From positions 3,348,001 to 3,412,000 of the forward strand of contig JANFOG010000001.1 of the NCBI GenBank assembly GCA_024336345.1: a stretch of DNA of 64,000 nt. Direction: 5' to 3'. Shown in pieces: positions 10,447-22,875 of the stretch; the stretch's first letter is position 1, and every line of letters starts with the position of its first letter. The translations under genes and the position numbers were made by a program. Below the pieces are notes generated by a model. The model made no database searches. It had not been told where the DNA came from and saw only the letters and a list, made by a program, of their open reading frames with translations. This stretch comes from Mariannaea sp. PMI_226. Lineage: Eukaryota; Ascomycota; Sordariomycetes; Hypocreales; Nectriaceae.

Positions 10447-11893
10447 TCAGGGTAATGGTCGTCGGTGACTGGGATCACGGGGTTGGTAGCGGCGGGCATC
10501 ATTTTGCTGCTGCGCGGCCAGCCACTCGGCGGATCTAGTTTCTCGTGCCAGTTGCTCGGCAGGCACTTTGGTATCCTGACTGGAGGAAGGGGAAGGCCGG
10601 CTGCCATTCGACGAGGATCCAGGGGCTTCGGGAACCAACGAGGTGACGGCTTGAGCAATGCAGGCAACAACGTACTGTCGCAATTCTTGATCCTCTCGGC
10701 TGTCCTCTTTTTCCAGGCGAAACCTTTCATCCTTGCTCATGTTGGATCGCCGCATGTTCTTTATCTCCTGCATAATGTAAAGGAGGACCTCTTCGGGGCA
10801 TCGGGTGCGATCGTTGGCTGCTTCGTTCTTGCGCACATACCTCCGTGTCACATCGGTGGCGCCATCAATTGAGAATGCGATGCAGTAGGACATCTTCTTC
10901 CCCCAGCCCTCAGCATACAGACGTGGGTTATCCCAAGATTCTTCACAGGCATCCACATGGATCCAGCGTTTCTGGTGATCTGAGTAGACCTCAGTCCACA
11001 CATGATCCTCGGCATTCCACACCCATCTGACACGACCACCAACGGCACGACAAAACATGCTGAAGCAGTTGGCCCATTCGCCGACTCGGCCCCTGCGAGT
11101 GTGCAGCAATTTCCAGACATCGCCGTATCTGGGAAATCGCTCGTAAGCGCCACAGGTCTGAACAGAACATCGGTAGAGTTCAACTCGGAGGGCACCGCAA
11201 GCGCTCTCTTCAGGTGATGGTGCAGTCATGCCATTGAAAATGGTGGGAGACAAGCAGGCAGGACATGGGGGGTTATTCACCCAAGTGAAAAATGATCGCT
11301 TGAACCATCTGAACATCACATTAGCCTGTGCACTGTAGAACGATACTTTGCGATCCGACATACCTCAAAAGCGCGCGAATAACACAATCTTGATAACCCC
11401 ATTCCGGTTCTCGGCCATCACCCATACTCTCAGCTTGAGCACGCCAGATTTGGCACTCCTCTTCCGCCTCACCATAAATGCGGTCCAATGGGATAATTTG
11501 AAGGGCCTCGTCTAATAGACCGGGATTTTCGTACTTGGTTGGTGTCAATGAGAGGCTGATTAGAAGATTTCGAAATTTTTGAGCATCGCGATCGTTGGAA
11601 TCAGGAGCTGTAGGGATCTTGGGGAGGTTGCGGAGGGCAGAATATGATGGTAATGCTTGGCTACTCTGGGATGTTGAGGGTCGGGTGGGATTGGGTGAAC
11701 CAGGAACGCGAAGGTCGGAGCTTGAAGCCCGTTCTCGTGGGCTTGGTGATCCGTGGCGGGAAGCGTTGCGCAAGTCGGCCATGCGCTTGTCGCGAAGGAG
11801 GCCTTCAAACTTGACCCGAAGGTCGTGGGCCCATTCCTCACCATAGTCTCCAGAGGAAGGTCCTGGGCTCGCAGGCATGCCTCGGCCCGCCAT
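10447..11893 (-). CDS. png1: PNG1-like (peptide:N-glycanase fold) protein lacking the catalytic cysteine
   Basis: Exon 1 is 11893-11364 and exon 2 is 11308-10447, with a 55-bp intron (GTATGT...TTCAG). The product is 463 aa. The transglutaminase-like core is clear. A zinc site is formed by C192xxC195 and C224/C229. The catalytic region reads [10 protein letters not shown], then DHVWTE, then WIHVDACEE. In active PNGases the first motif is RCGEW; here the Cys position is Val252 (codon 11085-11083), while His279 and Asp296 are kept. Neurospora crassa PNG1 is known for the same Cys-to-Val change, lacks deglycosylation activity, and is needed for polar growth. By homology this protein probably has a structural or ERAD-linked role instead of hydrolysing N-glycans. 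The N-terminal 100 residues and the C-terminal tail (after about 390) are disordered. Confidence 0.93.
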
Positions 11894-11989
11894 GATGAAC
11901 TATGAGAGTCGCAGACGATTGGGAGAGGGTGCGGTGGAAAATACAGGGTTGAGCGTAATTCAAGAGTTGACAGTTGAGCGCGAGCTATT

Positions 11990-12003
11990 GGGGGGGGGGG
12001 GGG
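11990..12003. repeat. 14-nt G homopolymer
   Basis: An uninterrupted run of 14 G lies about 100 bp upstream of the PNG1-like gene. Its length is likely to vary, or to be wrong in the assembly. Confidence 0.9.
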
Positions 12004-12109
12004 TTTCCTGGTATGTAGGAGGAAGAAGACGATTGAGGCACGAGTCTGAGGAGATTAAAGAATGATAGGACTCGGCTATATCCTCCTGGACGAAACCAAC
12101 GGTACTTTG

Positions 12110-12300
12110 TCGTCGTTGTCGTCGTCGTCGTAGTGTCGCCGTCAGCTGAAGGTTTACGTAGACCTTGAGTCGTCAGGTTGTGATGGGAGCCTAGTAAATC
12201 GGACGGCTAGCGTCGTCGTGGACCTGATATCCTAATGAAGGCGGGACGGCCAGGAATCCTCGGAGGGTTAATAGACGCCGTCGTCGTCGTCGTTATCGTC
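12110..12300. repeat. GTC/CGT trinucleotide repeats
   Basis: Imperfect GTC arrays lie at about 12110-12131 and 12279-12300, with a shorter piece near 12210. They sit 220-400 bp upstream of the PNG1-like ATG. Confidence 0.8.
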
Positions 12301-15300
12301 GGGGGATGTTTTTGGCCGTAAGGTGCTCGTTATATTACACCTGTGATTGTTGGCTGTGGCTTGGAGGAGGGAAAAAGGGACGGTGGATGAATTGGGCACA
12401 GCGAAACTGACGAACGGACGAGAGACAGAGCAAGAGGCGAGGCCTTGTTAGCTGAGAGTCGGGGTGGACCAGGGGAATAAAGGGAAAGGGACGGGGTGTC
12501 TCGGGAGGGTGTGCGTCTCGTCGGCTCCTGCCCACCATTTGGTCAGGCCTACAATGGCAGTTTACGCGTCAGCAGTGAGTGCTCAGCCAATGAGGCAGCC
12601 CAAGCGAGTGAGCGGTGGGGGGCACTAAACGCAGGAGCACGTACCGGTACCACCTGGTGTGTACAGGCTACAGTACCTTTTTTTAAACGTGGTGGAATTA
12701 TTGCCTGTAACTAAAGTTCTGGCGCCCTCTCACCCTCCAGGCCTTCCCAGGTCTCCCAGGCCTCACAGGCTGACTTTGACCAGCAATAACCACCTGGTAC
12801 CTCATGGATCGCATTCGTGTTTAGAAGTTCCTCTTTGGTGACGGCATTTAATTACGCAGACAGAGCCCTCATATTTACGAACACCTATACTTGTGGATCT
12901 GGATCTTAATACTCTGTTCGCAACCAAAGGATTTGATGAAGGACATGATTAAGTTAATCTCTTGATGAGGGCCACGCAATTCGGGCTTCGGGCGTCTTTG
13001 ATTACGAGTTGGCCAAGACGAAGAGGTTTACCTCATCAACTGCCTAATAAGTGGGCAGCTGCGTGGACAGATATCGCAAGCAGGTACCTAGGCAACTAGG
13101 TTAGGTAGTAGTAGCCTCTGCAATGTTTGCTGTTGTGAAGGGTGTTTGCTCCTTGGCCGCCATCTACTATAGATGGCAAGGAATATGTAATTAATCATGT
13201 TGCGGAAGTGTGTACATATTTGCAGAGTACACCAATGCTCAGGGAATCAGGTACAATACTGGAGGCAAGACGACGACGTAAACTCGTGGCGTCGCAACCA
13301 AAACCTTGTTGTCCAGTGATATAGTGGGTGATAGTAAGCTAATTCGTGGGTCACTAACCGCAAATACGGCATTTCCGCGATCGCCGATACTTAACAAGAC
13401 ACTGCGCTTCCGTTTGAACGAATGTCCAAGGATGCATTGTAGTAAGGTAGTGCGTGCGTAATAAGTATCATAATGAATGGCGAATGAGAGGCAAATCGTC
13501 AAATTTATTGCTCAGCACACTTTCTAGTAGGTGGAAAAAAAGGTCAAGGAGACTGAACAAGAATAAAATTCTCAGCGATGCTGACGAAGAGCGGCGAGGG
13601 TTCTTCGTCCTATGTACGAAGTACTTGATTCATCATGCGGTCGGTCCACCCGAATCTACATCTACCTCCACAGGATCTCCCATCATCTGGACGCTGCACT
13701 GAGGATTTGATCAGCAACAGGAATGGGCGACTGGAAGAAGACTCATATTCTTTATTAGTTTGCCGTATTTTCCTGCGCGCGACCGGTTGCACCAAGTGAA
13801 GCCCGTTCTGTCTTTTGGACTCCTGGGCTTTCAGCAAGCTTCGCGGCCAAGCCGTGGACTTTGACGGCAGGGGATGCAGAAGAAGTAGGCGAGGTACCGG
13901 TACTTTGACTGGGAATATGCTTGTCGTCATGGCGGCGATGACGAGGCACTGGACTGGGTGCTGGGGGGGAGCCTAGTGTGGCACAGCCTTTTTACATACA
14001 GCAAAGCCACATTGGTAAATCTGCGATGCGAGCTAATGTACATGAGGTACCTGGGCTTCATAGGTCCGCGTATTTTGTTGCTTTCAGTCTTGCAGTCCAC
14101 TTTTCATTGCACTGCCGCCACCATATCCATTTTCGTTGACTTATTAGAGAGTCACTGCCAAATGTCATCGTAGCTAGCTGTAATTAGCATTGGCCATGTT
14201 GACTGCGTTTCTGAATCTGAAGCGGCACTCGCGTCTATTGAAATGGAACCGGGTTCCCTCAGCCTAGCCACACAGTCCAGCGCGATTTGAATCGTGGCAG
14301 CGTGGTGCATCGTAGTGCATCGTGGTGTTTGAGAAAGCTGATCACATAGATCCCAATCCCTCTCGACGTTTCCCCCCTCATTGTCGATACATAGTTGCCG
14401 GCCGCATCATAGAACTGGACTTATCTTGGCATTCGAGAGATGAATCTCGGTGGCTGAGCAACCTGCTGAAGCGAATGCACAGCTTGCGAGGACGATTACG
14501 AAGTATTGCGTCCGACGTTTTGCTACCGAAGATACTGTTGGCTACGTACCTTGGGAAGGTACATGCGGTACAGCAATTGCCCCTGCTCTCCACAAAGCCA
14601 CAAAGCCACAAAAGTAGCAGAGAGGACCCCGCAATGTCCCTTCCATTTGTGAAAGTCGCAGACGCGGCTTCTTGCCATCGGAAATCTCGTTTCTCACGTG
14701 GGCCAGTTTCATGGCACCGAAGCCGCGTTATCACCACCAGCGTCATCAGCAATTTCTTTCTTGGTCGGTGTAAGACAGAAGCAACTTATTACACGCAGGC
14801 GGTTGGAAGACCGAGATGATGAGTTCATCACTTTTCTTTTTTTTTTCTTCTTTTTTTTTCCAACGAAAAAAACCGGCTTTCCACTCATTGCGGCTGATTG
14901 TTCCGTTCCGAGGGGACAGCAGAGCATACTCTTGTTGTTCAAAGAATGAGTGCCGACGTATCTTTTCTGCTCTCTGCGGCCTCCTGGAATCAATATTCAT
15001 ATTCTATGTATATTCAATTTGTTGAGTTCTAAGACCAATTTTGGCCTAGTATTTTGGTTTGCAGTTGTGTTTTGACGTGCTTTGCCTCGATATGCCTCTG
15101 TGCTACGCCGAATCATCTATTGCTCGGCGGTTAATGACATGGACTGCTCAAGACCACAACTTGGCTCGCAATTACTAAGACTAATAAGGCTCAGCTACCA
15201 CACTAAGGTACTTTAGTATCGGGTTAACTCAACTGGGAGCCGATTTTGCGTCTTGCGACTTCGAAGCTTGCAATTTCACGCGGTTAATTATCCCTGGTTC

Positions 15301-17743
15301 GTCTCCAACAGAAAGAAGCTTAACTTTGTTTTGTCTGTGCCATCCCCAGTACTGTACTTTGCACTTCGTGCCCCGACTTGTCGACCTGCCGGATTGCCTC
15401 TGACACCCTTTGGCTTAATTTTGCCCCTGGATATGGATGGGTCCAGCCCAGAGCCTTGAGAGGATTACGCAGCCAAACCTGCCATAGGCGAGGACGGACG
15501 GACGACGAACCCCGTTCAACCAGATGAGGAAGCCGTTGAGCGCTGTACACTTTTACTCCGTAGCTTGATGGATAACATCGGAGCGCCTTTGCTCAAAAGG
15601 AACCAAAAAACGTCGAGAACAGATTGAGTGCAGCATTTCCCCACCACCCTCACCACTTGCTCACCACTCTCAATGTCCTGTCTGCTCGTCGCCCCATCTG
15701 CATGTGTGCAAGGTAGGCAAATACATGACATTGTGATCTCGACCTCCTAATGACAGCACGTTACGAAGCCCTCGCCTCCTAGGGCCCCGCAAAGCGTTGC
15801 CATGCCCCTGTTCCCATCCCAGTCTCTGTGGAACCCTGGCGCCAATCACGCATGTCGAAAATCTCCTAGGTGGAACAAGGGATAGGCGACGAAGCAGCGG
15901 ACTACGAGGGATGTACTCTGGTAGCACCGATTTCTTTCCCAGATTGAACAGGGGTCTGACCTGTGAGACACCAGAGGCCGCGTCATCTGGGAGCTTACAT
16001 ACTACTATGTATGGTGGTATACTGACCAGCCATAACACTCCAGTAAGCTTGCGCAGCCATTTGCCTACTTGGTAGGCGACAGCACTGTGCGTAATCAAGC
16101 TCAGAGACATCGCTGCCCCAACAAAGACTGTTTTTTTGTGTCTGGAGGTTTCGAAGTCCAAATGCACGGGTACCTTGGTCCTCTACAGATTACCATGATC
16201 CCACTTCATCTATTCGCCCTTCCTGCTGTGCTTCGCTTTTGCTTCGTTGCGGCAGACCCCGCTTTACTGTCCTTGACAACCAAGGCTTCGCTCTTCGCTC
16301 CACGGTAGACGTCTTGGCTGAGCCTTGGCGCGGCCCGGGATGAACGACATCAAAGCTCTAGAACCTACATGGAGAGGGAGGAGGGAATGTTTACTATGCT
16401 TATTTGGAAACATTCTTCCCGAAGAGTTCTTACTCTAAGATGCATATCACCTAAGGTACGGTACAACATACTATGTACCAACTCCTGTGTTGCCTGACAG
16501 GTTCCGACGTACCTTGCCACCATAGGACTCTGGTACTTCTTTCGCAGCCCATGATTTGTACAAAGTAGCCTCAAAGATACATTCCCATACTGCATCTTCT
16601 GACAGCCCTACTACGTACCAATGGCACCTTATTACATGTGATGTTGTAGGATGAGGAATCTGGAACTAGTGTGTTCTTCCTTACATAGTAACCCGCTGGA
16701 TCCGGAACAGTTCTTGATGCTCAATGCGTGATGCTATACGCATGGTTGTTTTGCTAGGCCAATTCAGGACCTTTTGAGGACGGCTATCTCGTTGTTCAGT
16801 CTTGATCAACTATTATACAAGAAATGCTTTGTCAATCAGTGGCAAAAAAAAGTTATTTTGTTTTGGCACTGACTTTGGCTTCTCCAGTTCCAAAGACCTC
16901 GTCCCCTCCCCCCCACCGGCGTTCTCTTTTTCAGGCCAGGCCATCTCTCCTCCAACTAGCATGTAAAGAGAGGAGGGAGGGGGAGTTTGCGATGACTTGA
17001 GAAAGAAGACGCGCGTTCCTCTGCGGGTCTCTCTAACGACTCTACAGCTCTGGAGGTCTGGTTCACCGAGTATCAGCCTGTAATTCCAGCAGGAGAAAAC
17101 GCTAGAGTTTTCTCAGAGACCCCGACACTGGCCAGATAGCCCGGCGACCAAACAAAGCTGCACGTCGGATGGATCAAGTCCCTGTTTGGAAGAGCGGACG
17201 AGGTACTACCTGTAATATAAAGAATTGAGGCATGGGTGAGCATGTGCTACGATGGTGTATATTGTTGACCTTCCTCCTTTCTATAGGAGCGACTCCATCA
17301 TCAAGTGTTTCCAGGTTGTTAAATCCTTCCCTTCCCTTAGCTTTCTACTACCATGGATTTGTTGTTTGCGGTGGTGGGTAGCTTACGTGTTATATATATC
17401 AGCATATCATGCTTCATCCTATCCTGTGGATACTCTTGCTCTGTGGCCACCAAACATGCCTACGATCACATCTTAAGTGGATTATAACACCACACTCTCT
17501 ACGTCTTATCATAAGCGTAAACAGTGACTAGGGAAATATGCGTCCATAATTGTGTGCATTCAAATTGACCATCCAAGAATCTATAATCCTGGGTTTTCGC
17601 CGGGTCTAGACCCTTTTATACATTCGTCACCCAACATTCCAGGCTTGTTTTTCTTTTGGGTCCCCCCTCCCAAAACCTCAAAACCGCAATTAGTTCTCAT
17701 CACCATCTGTATTTGTTTCGTGCGACCTCAATCGGGGCCAGGT

Positions 17744-20407
17744 CTACCGTTCCCATTGCTCAAGGCTAAAGTAGCTCTCAGGCATCTCCACATCCCATGT
17801 TGGTCTTTCCACAAGTGCTACCTCAAGGGGTTGGTCTGGCTTGTTGAGGGGCACAATACCAAAGATGGGTCGATACTTGTATGTCATCCACCAGCTCTTG
17901 TGTTCGCCATTGGTCTGAGTAACCTCGAGATTTGAGCTAGCCTCGTTGGTTTTGCGCAGTTGAGCAAGCTCGCCATCGTTCTCTGCCATCTCATCGTCGC
18001 TGTTCGCGTCTTCAGGGCGAGGTGCCTCCTCCATGTCAACGTCCTCCCATTCACCAGCAGTATGCTTTTGTACGTGAGAAGGAGCGAGGCTTCCATGTTC
18101 CATCCTGCCACCGGCGCCACTGTTAGGCCCGGTTCTCTTTCGCTTTGTCCCTTGCTTCATCTGAGTCTCACTTGAATCGCTCTCGGGTGTCACTTTAGGG
18201 AGGTCTTGGTTCAGATCGATCATCAAAAGGAAAGAAGCACCGTAAATCCATGCCCGGGATCCTTGCCAGACCACACCCTTGGCCAATTCCAGAAGATCTT
18301 GAACAGGCGCAGGAAGAGCCTTTCGAGGATGACGACGCGACCACGGGGTCAGAGAACCTTGCAAAGGGTGGAAAGCAAGCAGATCCCAGGAGGAGGTAAT
18401 GGCCAAGAGGGTGTAATCATTGACATCGTCTCCGGCCTGGGGTACATCATCCGAGAAAGATAGTACTGTAGCAGAGGAAGGAAGCTTGGGAAAAAGCTTG
18501 GCGTTGGGGTTCCTCACCCACCGATCACTAGATTCGGCTTGACGATTGTCCTCCTCGTCCGAAGAATCACTCTCAGATGGCGAAGACGCGTCACCCTCCT
18601 CCTTAGCTCCGTTCTGCAGGATTTCAGTACTGCCGCGTAAGACCCAGGTGTCGATATAACCCGCCAAATCGGAGGTTGCGATCATTTTTGAGTCAGCAGA
18701 GAACGTGACATGCGTAATGGTCCTATCATAGCTGCCCAGTCCACTATTGAGGATGTATCGAGGGATATTTCGTCGCAATCGGGAAAGTCGGTGAACTTGC
18801 ACCTGGAAGGCGATGGAAGCATCGGGTCCTTCGGAGGAAATGACCTCCGCTATCAAGACGCGGGAAGCCTCCTGAACGACACAAAGCCATCGGCCATCAG
18901 GTGAAAGCTGGACCTTGGAGGCGCCCGCATTCGCCAGCTTCTGCGGGACTTGGGCGGTGGAAAGCTTCACGTCGACAGGCTTGATAGGATCCTGGTGTTG
19001 TAGTTTGAAAGCCTTGACACTGGTAGAGGTTGAGACCACCAGAAGCGAGCCATCTCGGCTGATGGTGGCTGAGGTAATGTTCGAGTCACCTTTGACAACG
19101 ATAGTCTTGAGAAGCTTGCGATTTTGGTTGATGTCCACGTCTTCACTTCCATTCTCAAATACGTCGGCTGCTGACTTGCGAATGACCCAGAGGTGAACTT
19201 CCCGCTCCCACCAACTAACAACGAATCGTGCATCGGCAGCGCTCAAGAGAGGAGGTTGCTGAGGAAGACTGGACATGATTCGATGGTTTTCACGACCCAT
19301 TTCCCTGAGAGGAATGACCACAGGGTTGGCATCGGGACCTGTAGTTACTTGTTAGCAGTTAGTTTACGTTTGGGAAATGTCTGTCTCACCTCCAGAAACT
19401 ACGACGCTGAGACGTCCGCTCTCAAATGAAGCCATTGACTTGACATCGTGCTCGTGGTATCGTCTGCCCCAGACCTTGGCCCATCGATTATCTGAACCAG
19501 TGTTTTGTTTGTAGAGGATCGTTCGTCGGTCCATGCCTCCACTAAAGATTGAAGATCCATCTGCGCTGGTCGCGAGACTGAGAACGTCTGACTTGTGACT
19601 GTGGATTCGCTGCATCTGCGTGTATGTCTTGCCGTCCCAGATGCAAACCTGACCAGTAGAATCACCCGAGACAATGTTGCCTCCTGGCAGACATTTGACG
19701 GACCAAATGATGATATCCTTAGAGCCACCAACAAGATCTGAGCCCAGTGTCATCCTTCGCAACATGTGGCCCTTGGTGATATCATACACTCGGATGGTGC
19801 TATCGGAGCAACCGACAATGGCGATCCTTCGAGACTGGAAAGTGATGCTAACCATTTGTGCCTTTTTGGTGGGAGACCGAACCAAGACGCGCTGAAATCT
19901 CAAGTCATTATCTTCGATCGAGTACATGACCAATTCTCCGTCGATCGTTCCGGCAATGAGTTTTGCTGAATCTTGAGCCTCCAGCCCAGTACCAGTTTTG
20001 TCCGAGGCGGATGGCTGAGCAGCCATGCACCAGATGTCGCCGTGCTGGCCGCTCGCGTGCCTTTTTGGCACTCCCTTCTCAAGATCCCATTCCGTTACCG
20101 TGGAGGTGTACCCTATGCTAAAGAGGCGCGACTTTCCGACAGCGATGCGACCATCACCGATGTCTTGGTCAGGCTCGTTAACCCAAACGAGGCCGTCGAC
20201 ACTTCGGTCCTTGCCACCGGGGATGACAATTTCCTGGTTCCAGGTTCCATTTGACGGGTTCCAGATCTCAATGTCACCGTTGGCTCGTCCGATCGCCAAG
20301 CGAGAAAGAGAAGCATGTAGCGCGGACCTTGTCTTGGGGTGTGAGAAGGCGATGGCGTTGATGGCGGAGGGCTTGTAGGGAACGAAGCGACAGCGATGAA
20401 TATCCAT
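17744..20407 (-). CDS. utp4: U3 snoRNP / t-UTP subunit UTP4 (Cirhin homologue), WD40 protein
   Basis: Exon 1 is 20407-19390 and exon 2 is 19338-17744, with a 51-bp intron (GTGAGA...TACAG). The product is 870 aa. The N-terminus MDIHRCRFVPYKPSAINA is characteristic of UTP4. WD-like blades follow (AIGRANGDIEIWN, AGTIDGELVMYS, VGCSDSTIRVYD, VSGDSTGQVCIWDG, SGGMDRRTILY), and further blades lie in the second half (ATSDLAGYIDTWV). Two acidic inserts (SESDSSDEEDN, and EEAPRPEDANSDDE near the end) are typical of nucleolar proteins. UTP4 belongs to the UTP-A/t-UTP complex, which links rRNA transcription to small-subunit processing in the nucleolus. It is slightly longer than the yeast protein, as usual in filamentous fungi. 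Confidence 0.95.
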
Positions 20408-21297
20408 GTTTGTGAATGGTTGGGCGCCTTGACGCTCTTTCTTAGCCTAGCGGCAGTATTTCAGATTCGGATTTCGGGGGGAGGTTCGTGTAGAATTGTC
20501 GTGATGCTGAAGCTCGCCGCCAAGTAGCCGGGCGTTGAAGTTGAGCGAGGCTGATTGATGCAGAACCAAAAAAAAGTTGAACTGTTTGTCCCAGAGTTTT
20601 TTTTTTTTTCCTTTGGAGCACCTTTGAATTAAGATGTGGTCTGTGCGCTAGACTGCCCCTCTACCCCACTTCCCTGCCTACCGTCGACAGACTTGCGTTT
20701 GGAAGCAAATACTCAAAACAAGATTGAATACTCACTCCCACTTACGCTCAAGGTGTGAAATTTTTGCAAGTTCGGTCTCCCTCACGCTTCACCGATCTGT
20801 AGAATCCTATGTTTCAGCCAACCTGATATTGGTCAATAGCTTCACTCTTCGACTGAGCCGTGGCAAGCACATGATCCTCCATCAGCCTCCACATTTGACT
20901 AACTAGTCAAGATTTCCAACTATTGGAACCTCGATGGAGAATTAAAAGTCACACACATAGTAGACTAAACTGTATAAATAATACTTCGTGTAAAAGCGTT
21001 ACTGTTTTATTGATATTACCGGTAATGAAATGATTTCACTCTCACTTATTTTTCATTATGGTAGAGTGTGTGATCTCGTCGATAGTGCGAGTGAATGTTA
21101 CACAGTGGTAAATTTCGTGACGATGCTTGTGTTGCATTGGATGGTTATGTTCAATCAAAGTAACCTTTTAGCCCCCTCTACATTGCTATCTCAGTTAGAG
21201 CGGTGAAATGTATTTGTATTGCCCCAAGGGGTAAACTAAGAGTATGATTCGCACCTCACTTTGAAGTGAGTTGGATTATGTTTGGCTACATCGGCTT
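20408..21297. other. Intergenic
   Basis: This 890-bp space lies between the UTP4 start and the fumarate reductase stop codon. It has a short A-run and a T-run near 20569-20610, then AT-rich 3' UTR-like sequence. No gene is seen. Confidence 0.55.
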
Positions 21298-22875
21298 CTA
21301 GGCTGACCCGGATGCTGCTTCAGCTCCCGCTGTGCGTCCATATACAACACACTCAAGCAATGAAGATCCTCCCAGCCGATTGTCGCCATGGATTCCTCCA
21401 GTGATTTCACCAGCTGCCACAAGGCCCGGAATAGGAACCAATTTTCCGTCTTTAGAGCGCAGGACATGCCCTTTCTCGTCAATCGCTACTCCACCCATAG
21501 TAAAGTGAACAATCGGCGTTACCCGACCGATATAAACCTCTTCATCACGGTTCTCTTCGCCGGGCTTCAGCGTCCAGTGACCTCGTGATGTGCGACCAAA
21601 CTCATCCTCAGCATCCTCAGCTACGGCTTTGGCGTATTTGTCCACAGCTGCAATGACGGCGGGCTCAAGGTCACGCACCTTGACCTTTTTTACTAGCCCT
21701 TTCCATTCGTAGAAGCCGAGATGGTTGGCAGAAGCCTGAGAAGCGCCTGGATCGAGGAGAATGGTGATATCCCACTGCTGAATGATACCGTCGCCATCTG
21801 TGGCGGGGGGAAGCTTCATAATTACTTCGCTGACATGCTCACGGGTTTCCATCTCGTTCACGAAACGCTCGCCAGAGGGGGATAGCAAAATTCCACCTTC
21901 ACCTCGCAACATCTCGGCAGCGAGGAACTTGAGCATGGTGTTAGGGCTCTTTGGGTCCACGAATCCAGTGGGGTGAATCTGCACACTGTCCATGTCGAGT
22001 AGCTCGGCGCCAACGGCAGCCAGGATATTGTGGGATCCTGGCCGCTCCTCATTTGTTGAGGGCATGCCTTTGAGATCGGGCCTGTACCGCGCAAGCAGGC
22101 CGGTAGCGTCCCCAGCAAAGCCACCGCTTGCGAACATGACGGTTCCTTCGAGGATGTGAGTCTCACCGTCAAGTTCATACTCAACGCCTTTCACTGCATC
22201 GCCGTCGGTGACAAGCTTCTTTACTTCGGCCAAATTCGTGAGTGTGAACTTTTCATTTTCCTTGAGCTTGGCCAGAAGACCCGATATGATGGCAGCTCCA
22301 GGAGGCAGTTTTCCTGCTCCACGATGTGTGCGGGCAATGCTATGACCGCCAAGGGGAGCAACGACGCTCAGATCAATGCCGATATCATCGACGAGCCAAG
22401 TGACGGCCTCAGCCGACTCAGATGTGAGCTTGGTCACGAGGGCTTCGCGATCAACAGGAGGGCTTGTTGCATTGAAGCGCGAGCCGGCAGACCGCACTGT
22501 ATCGCTGTAGAAGAGCGTGTCTGAGGGTATGCCCTGGGCAACCTGGAATCGCGTGCCCGCGCCATTGATACCAGACGAAGCCTTGATGCTGTTACCGCCA
22601 GGCTTGGGCGCGCGATCGAGAAGGTGAAGGGACGGAGCCCCTCTAGCAAGCGCCTCGTAAGAGGCAGAGAGGCCGGCAAGGCCGGAACCGACGACGATGA
22701 CGGGGCGTCTTGAAGTAGAGGAAGTAGTCGACATTGTTTTAGAGAGCATCGAACTGAAAGTCGGTCGAACAATGTTGGTATATAGCATAGCAGTCAAAGC
22801 AATTACGATGCCGAGGCAAGAAAGAAACAAAATCCGTGGTCTGCTCATGGCAAAGCGGAGAAGGATCCCACGCAT
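21298..22875 (-). CDS. Soluble fumarate reductase (Osm1/FRDS type), FAD-dependent
   Basis: A single exon encodes 525 aa. A hydrophobic N-terminal segment (about residues 15-33, ILFLSCLGIVIALTAML) suggests a signal anchor or targeting to the ER or mitochondrial intermembrane space, as for yeast Osm1. The FAD-binding start VVGSGLAGLSASYEAL is at residues 61-76. The flavoprotein core has GGNSIKASSGING, HSIARTHRGAGK, SVQIHPTGF, GERFVNE, HFTMGGVAID and, at the end, AAGEITGGIHGDNRLGGSS. The enzyme reduces fumarate to succinate using reduced flavin, helping to reoxidise FADH2 and NADH under low oxygen. There is no fused cytochrome b5 domain. A second Met (residue 43 or 48) could give a shorter form without the hydrophobic segment; dual localisation by alternative starts is known for yeast Osm1, so this is worth noting. 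Confidence 0.94.
   Translation of the reverse strand: MRGILLRFAMSRPRILFLSCLGIVIALTAMLYTNIVRPTFSSMLSKTMSTTSSTSRRPVIVVGSGLAGLSASYEALARGAPSLHLLDRAPKPGGNSIKASSGINGAGTRFQVAQGIPSDTLFYSDTVRSAGSRFNATSPPVDREALVTKLTSESAEAVTWLVDDIGIDLSVVAPLGGHSIARTHRGAGKLPPGAAIISGLLAKLKENEKFTLTNLAEVKKLVTDGDAVKGVEYELDGETHILEGTVMFASGGFAGDATGLLARYRPDLKGMPSTNEERPGSHNILAAVGAELLDMDSVQIHPTGFVDPKSPNTMLKFLAAEMLRGEGGILLSPSGERFVNEMETREHVSEVIMKLPPATDGDGIIQQWDITILLDPGASQASANHLGFYEWKGLVKKVKVRDLEPAVIAAVDKYAKAVAEDAEDEFGRTSRGHWTLKPGEENRDEEVYIGRVTPIVHFTMGGVAIDEKGHVLRSKDGKLVPIPGLVAAGEITGGIHGDNRLGGSSLLECVVYGRTAGAEAASGSA

Larger units (their letters stand above)
11894..17743. other. Large intergenic stretch (5.8 kb)
   Basis: No gene could be supported on either strand. 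There are scattered open frames of up to about 165 codons without family features or plausible splice partners. The stretch contains a 14-G run, GTC triplet repeats, a short tandem of CACAAAGC near 14590-14612, mixed T/A homopolymers at 14835-14875, and many GGTACC/CCTAGG-like short motifs that are common in ascomycete intergenic DNA. Confidence 0.55.

Noticed and set aside
13610..16595. Several open frames of 60-165 codons in the 11.9-17.7 kb gap
   Set aside because: No motifs, no compatible splice partners and no codon pattern like the real genes.
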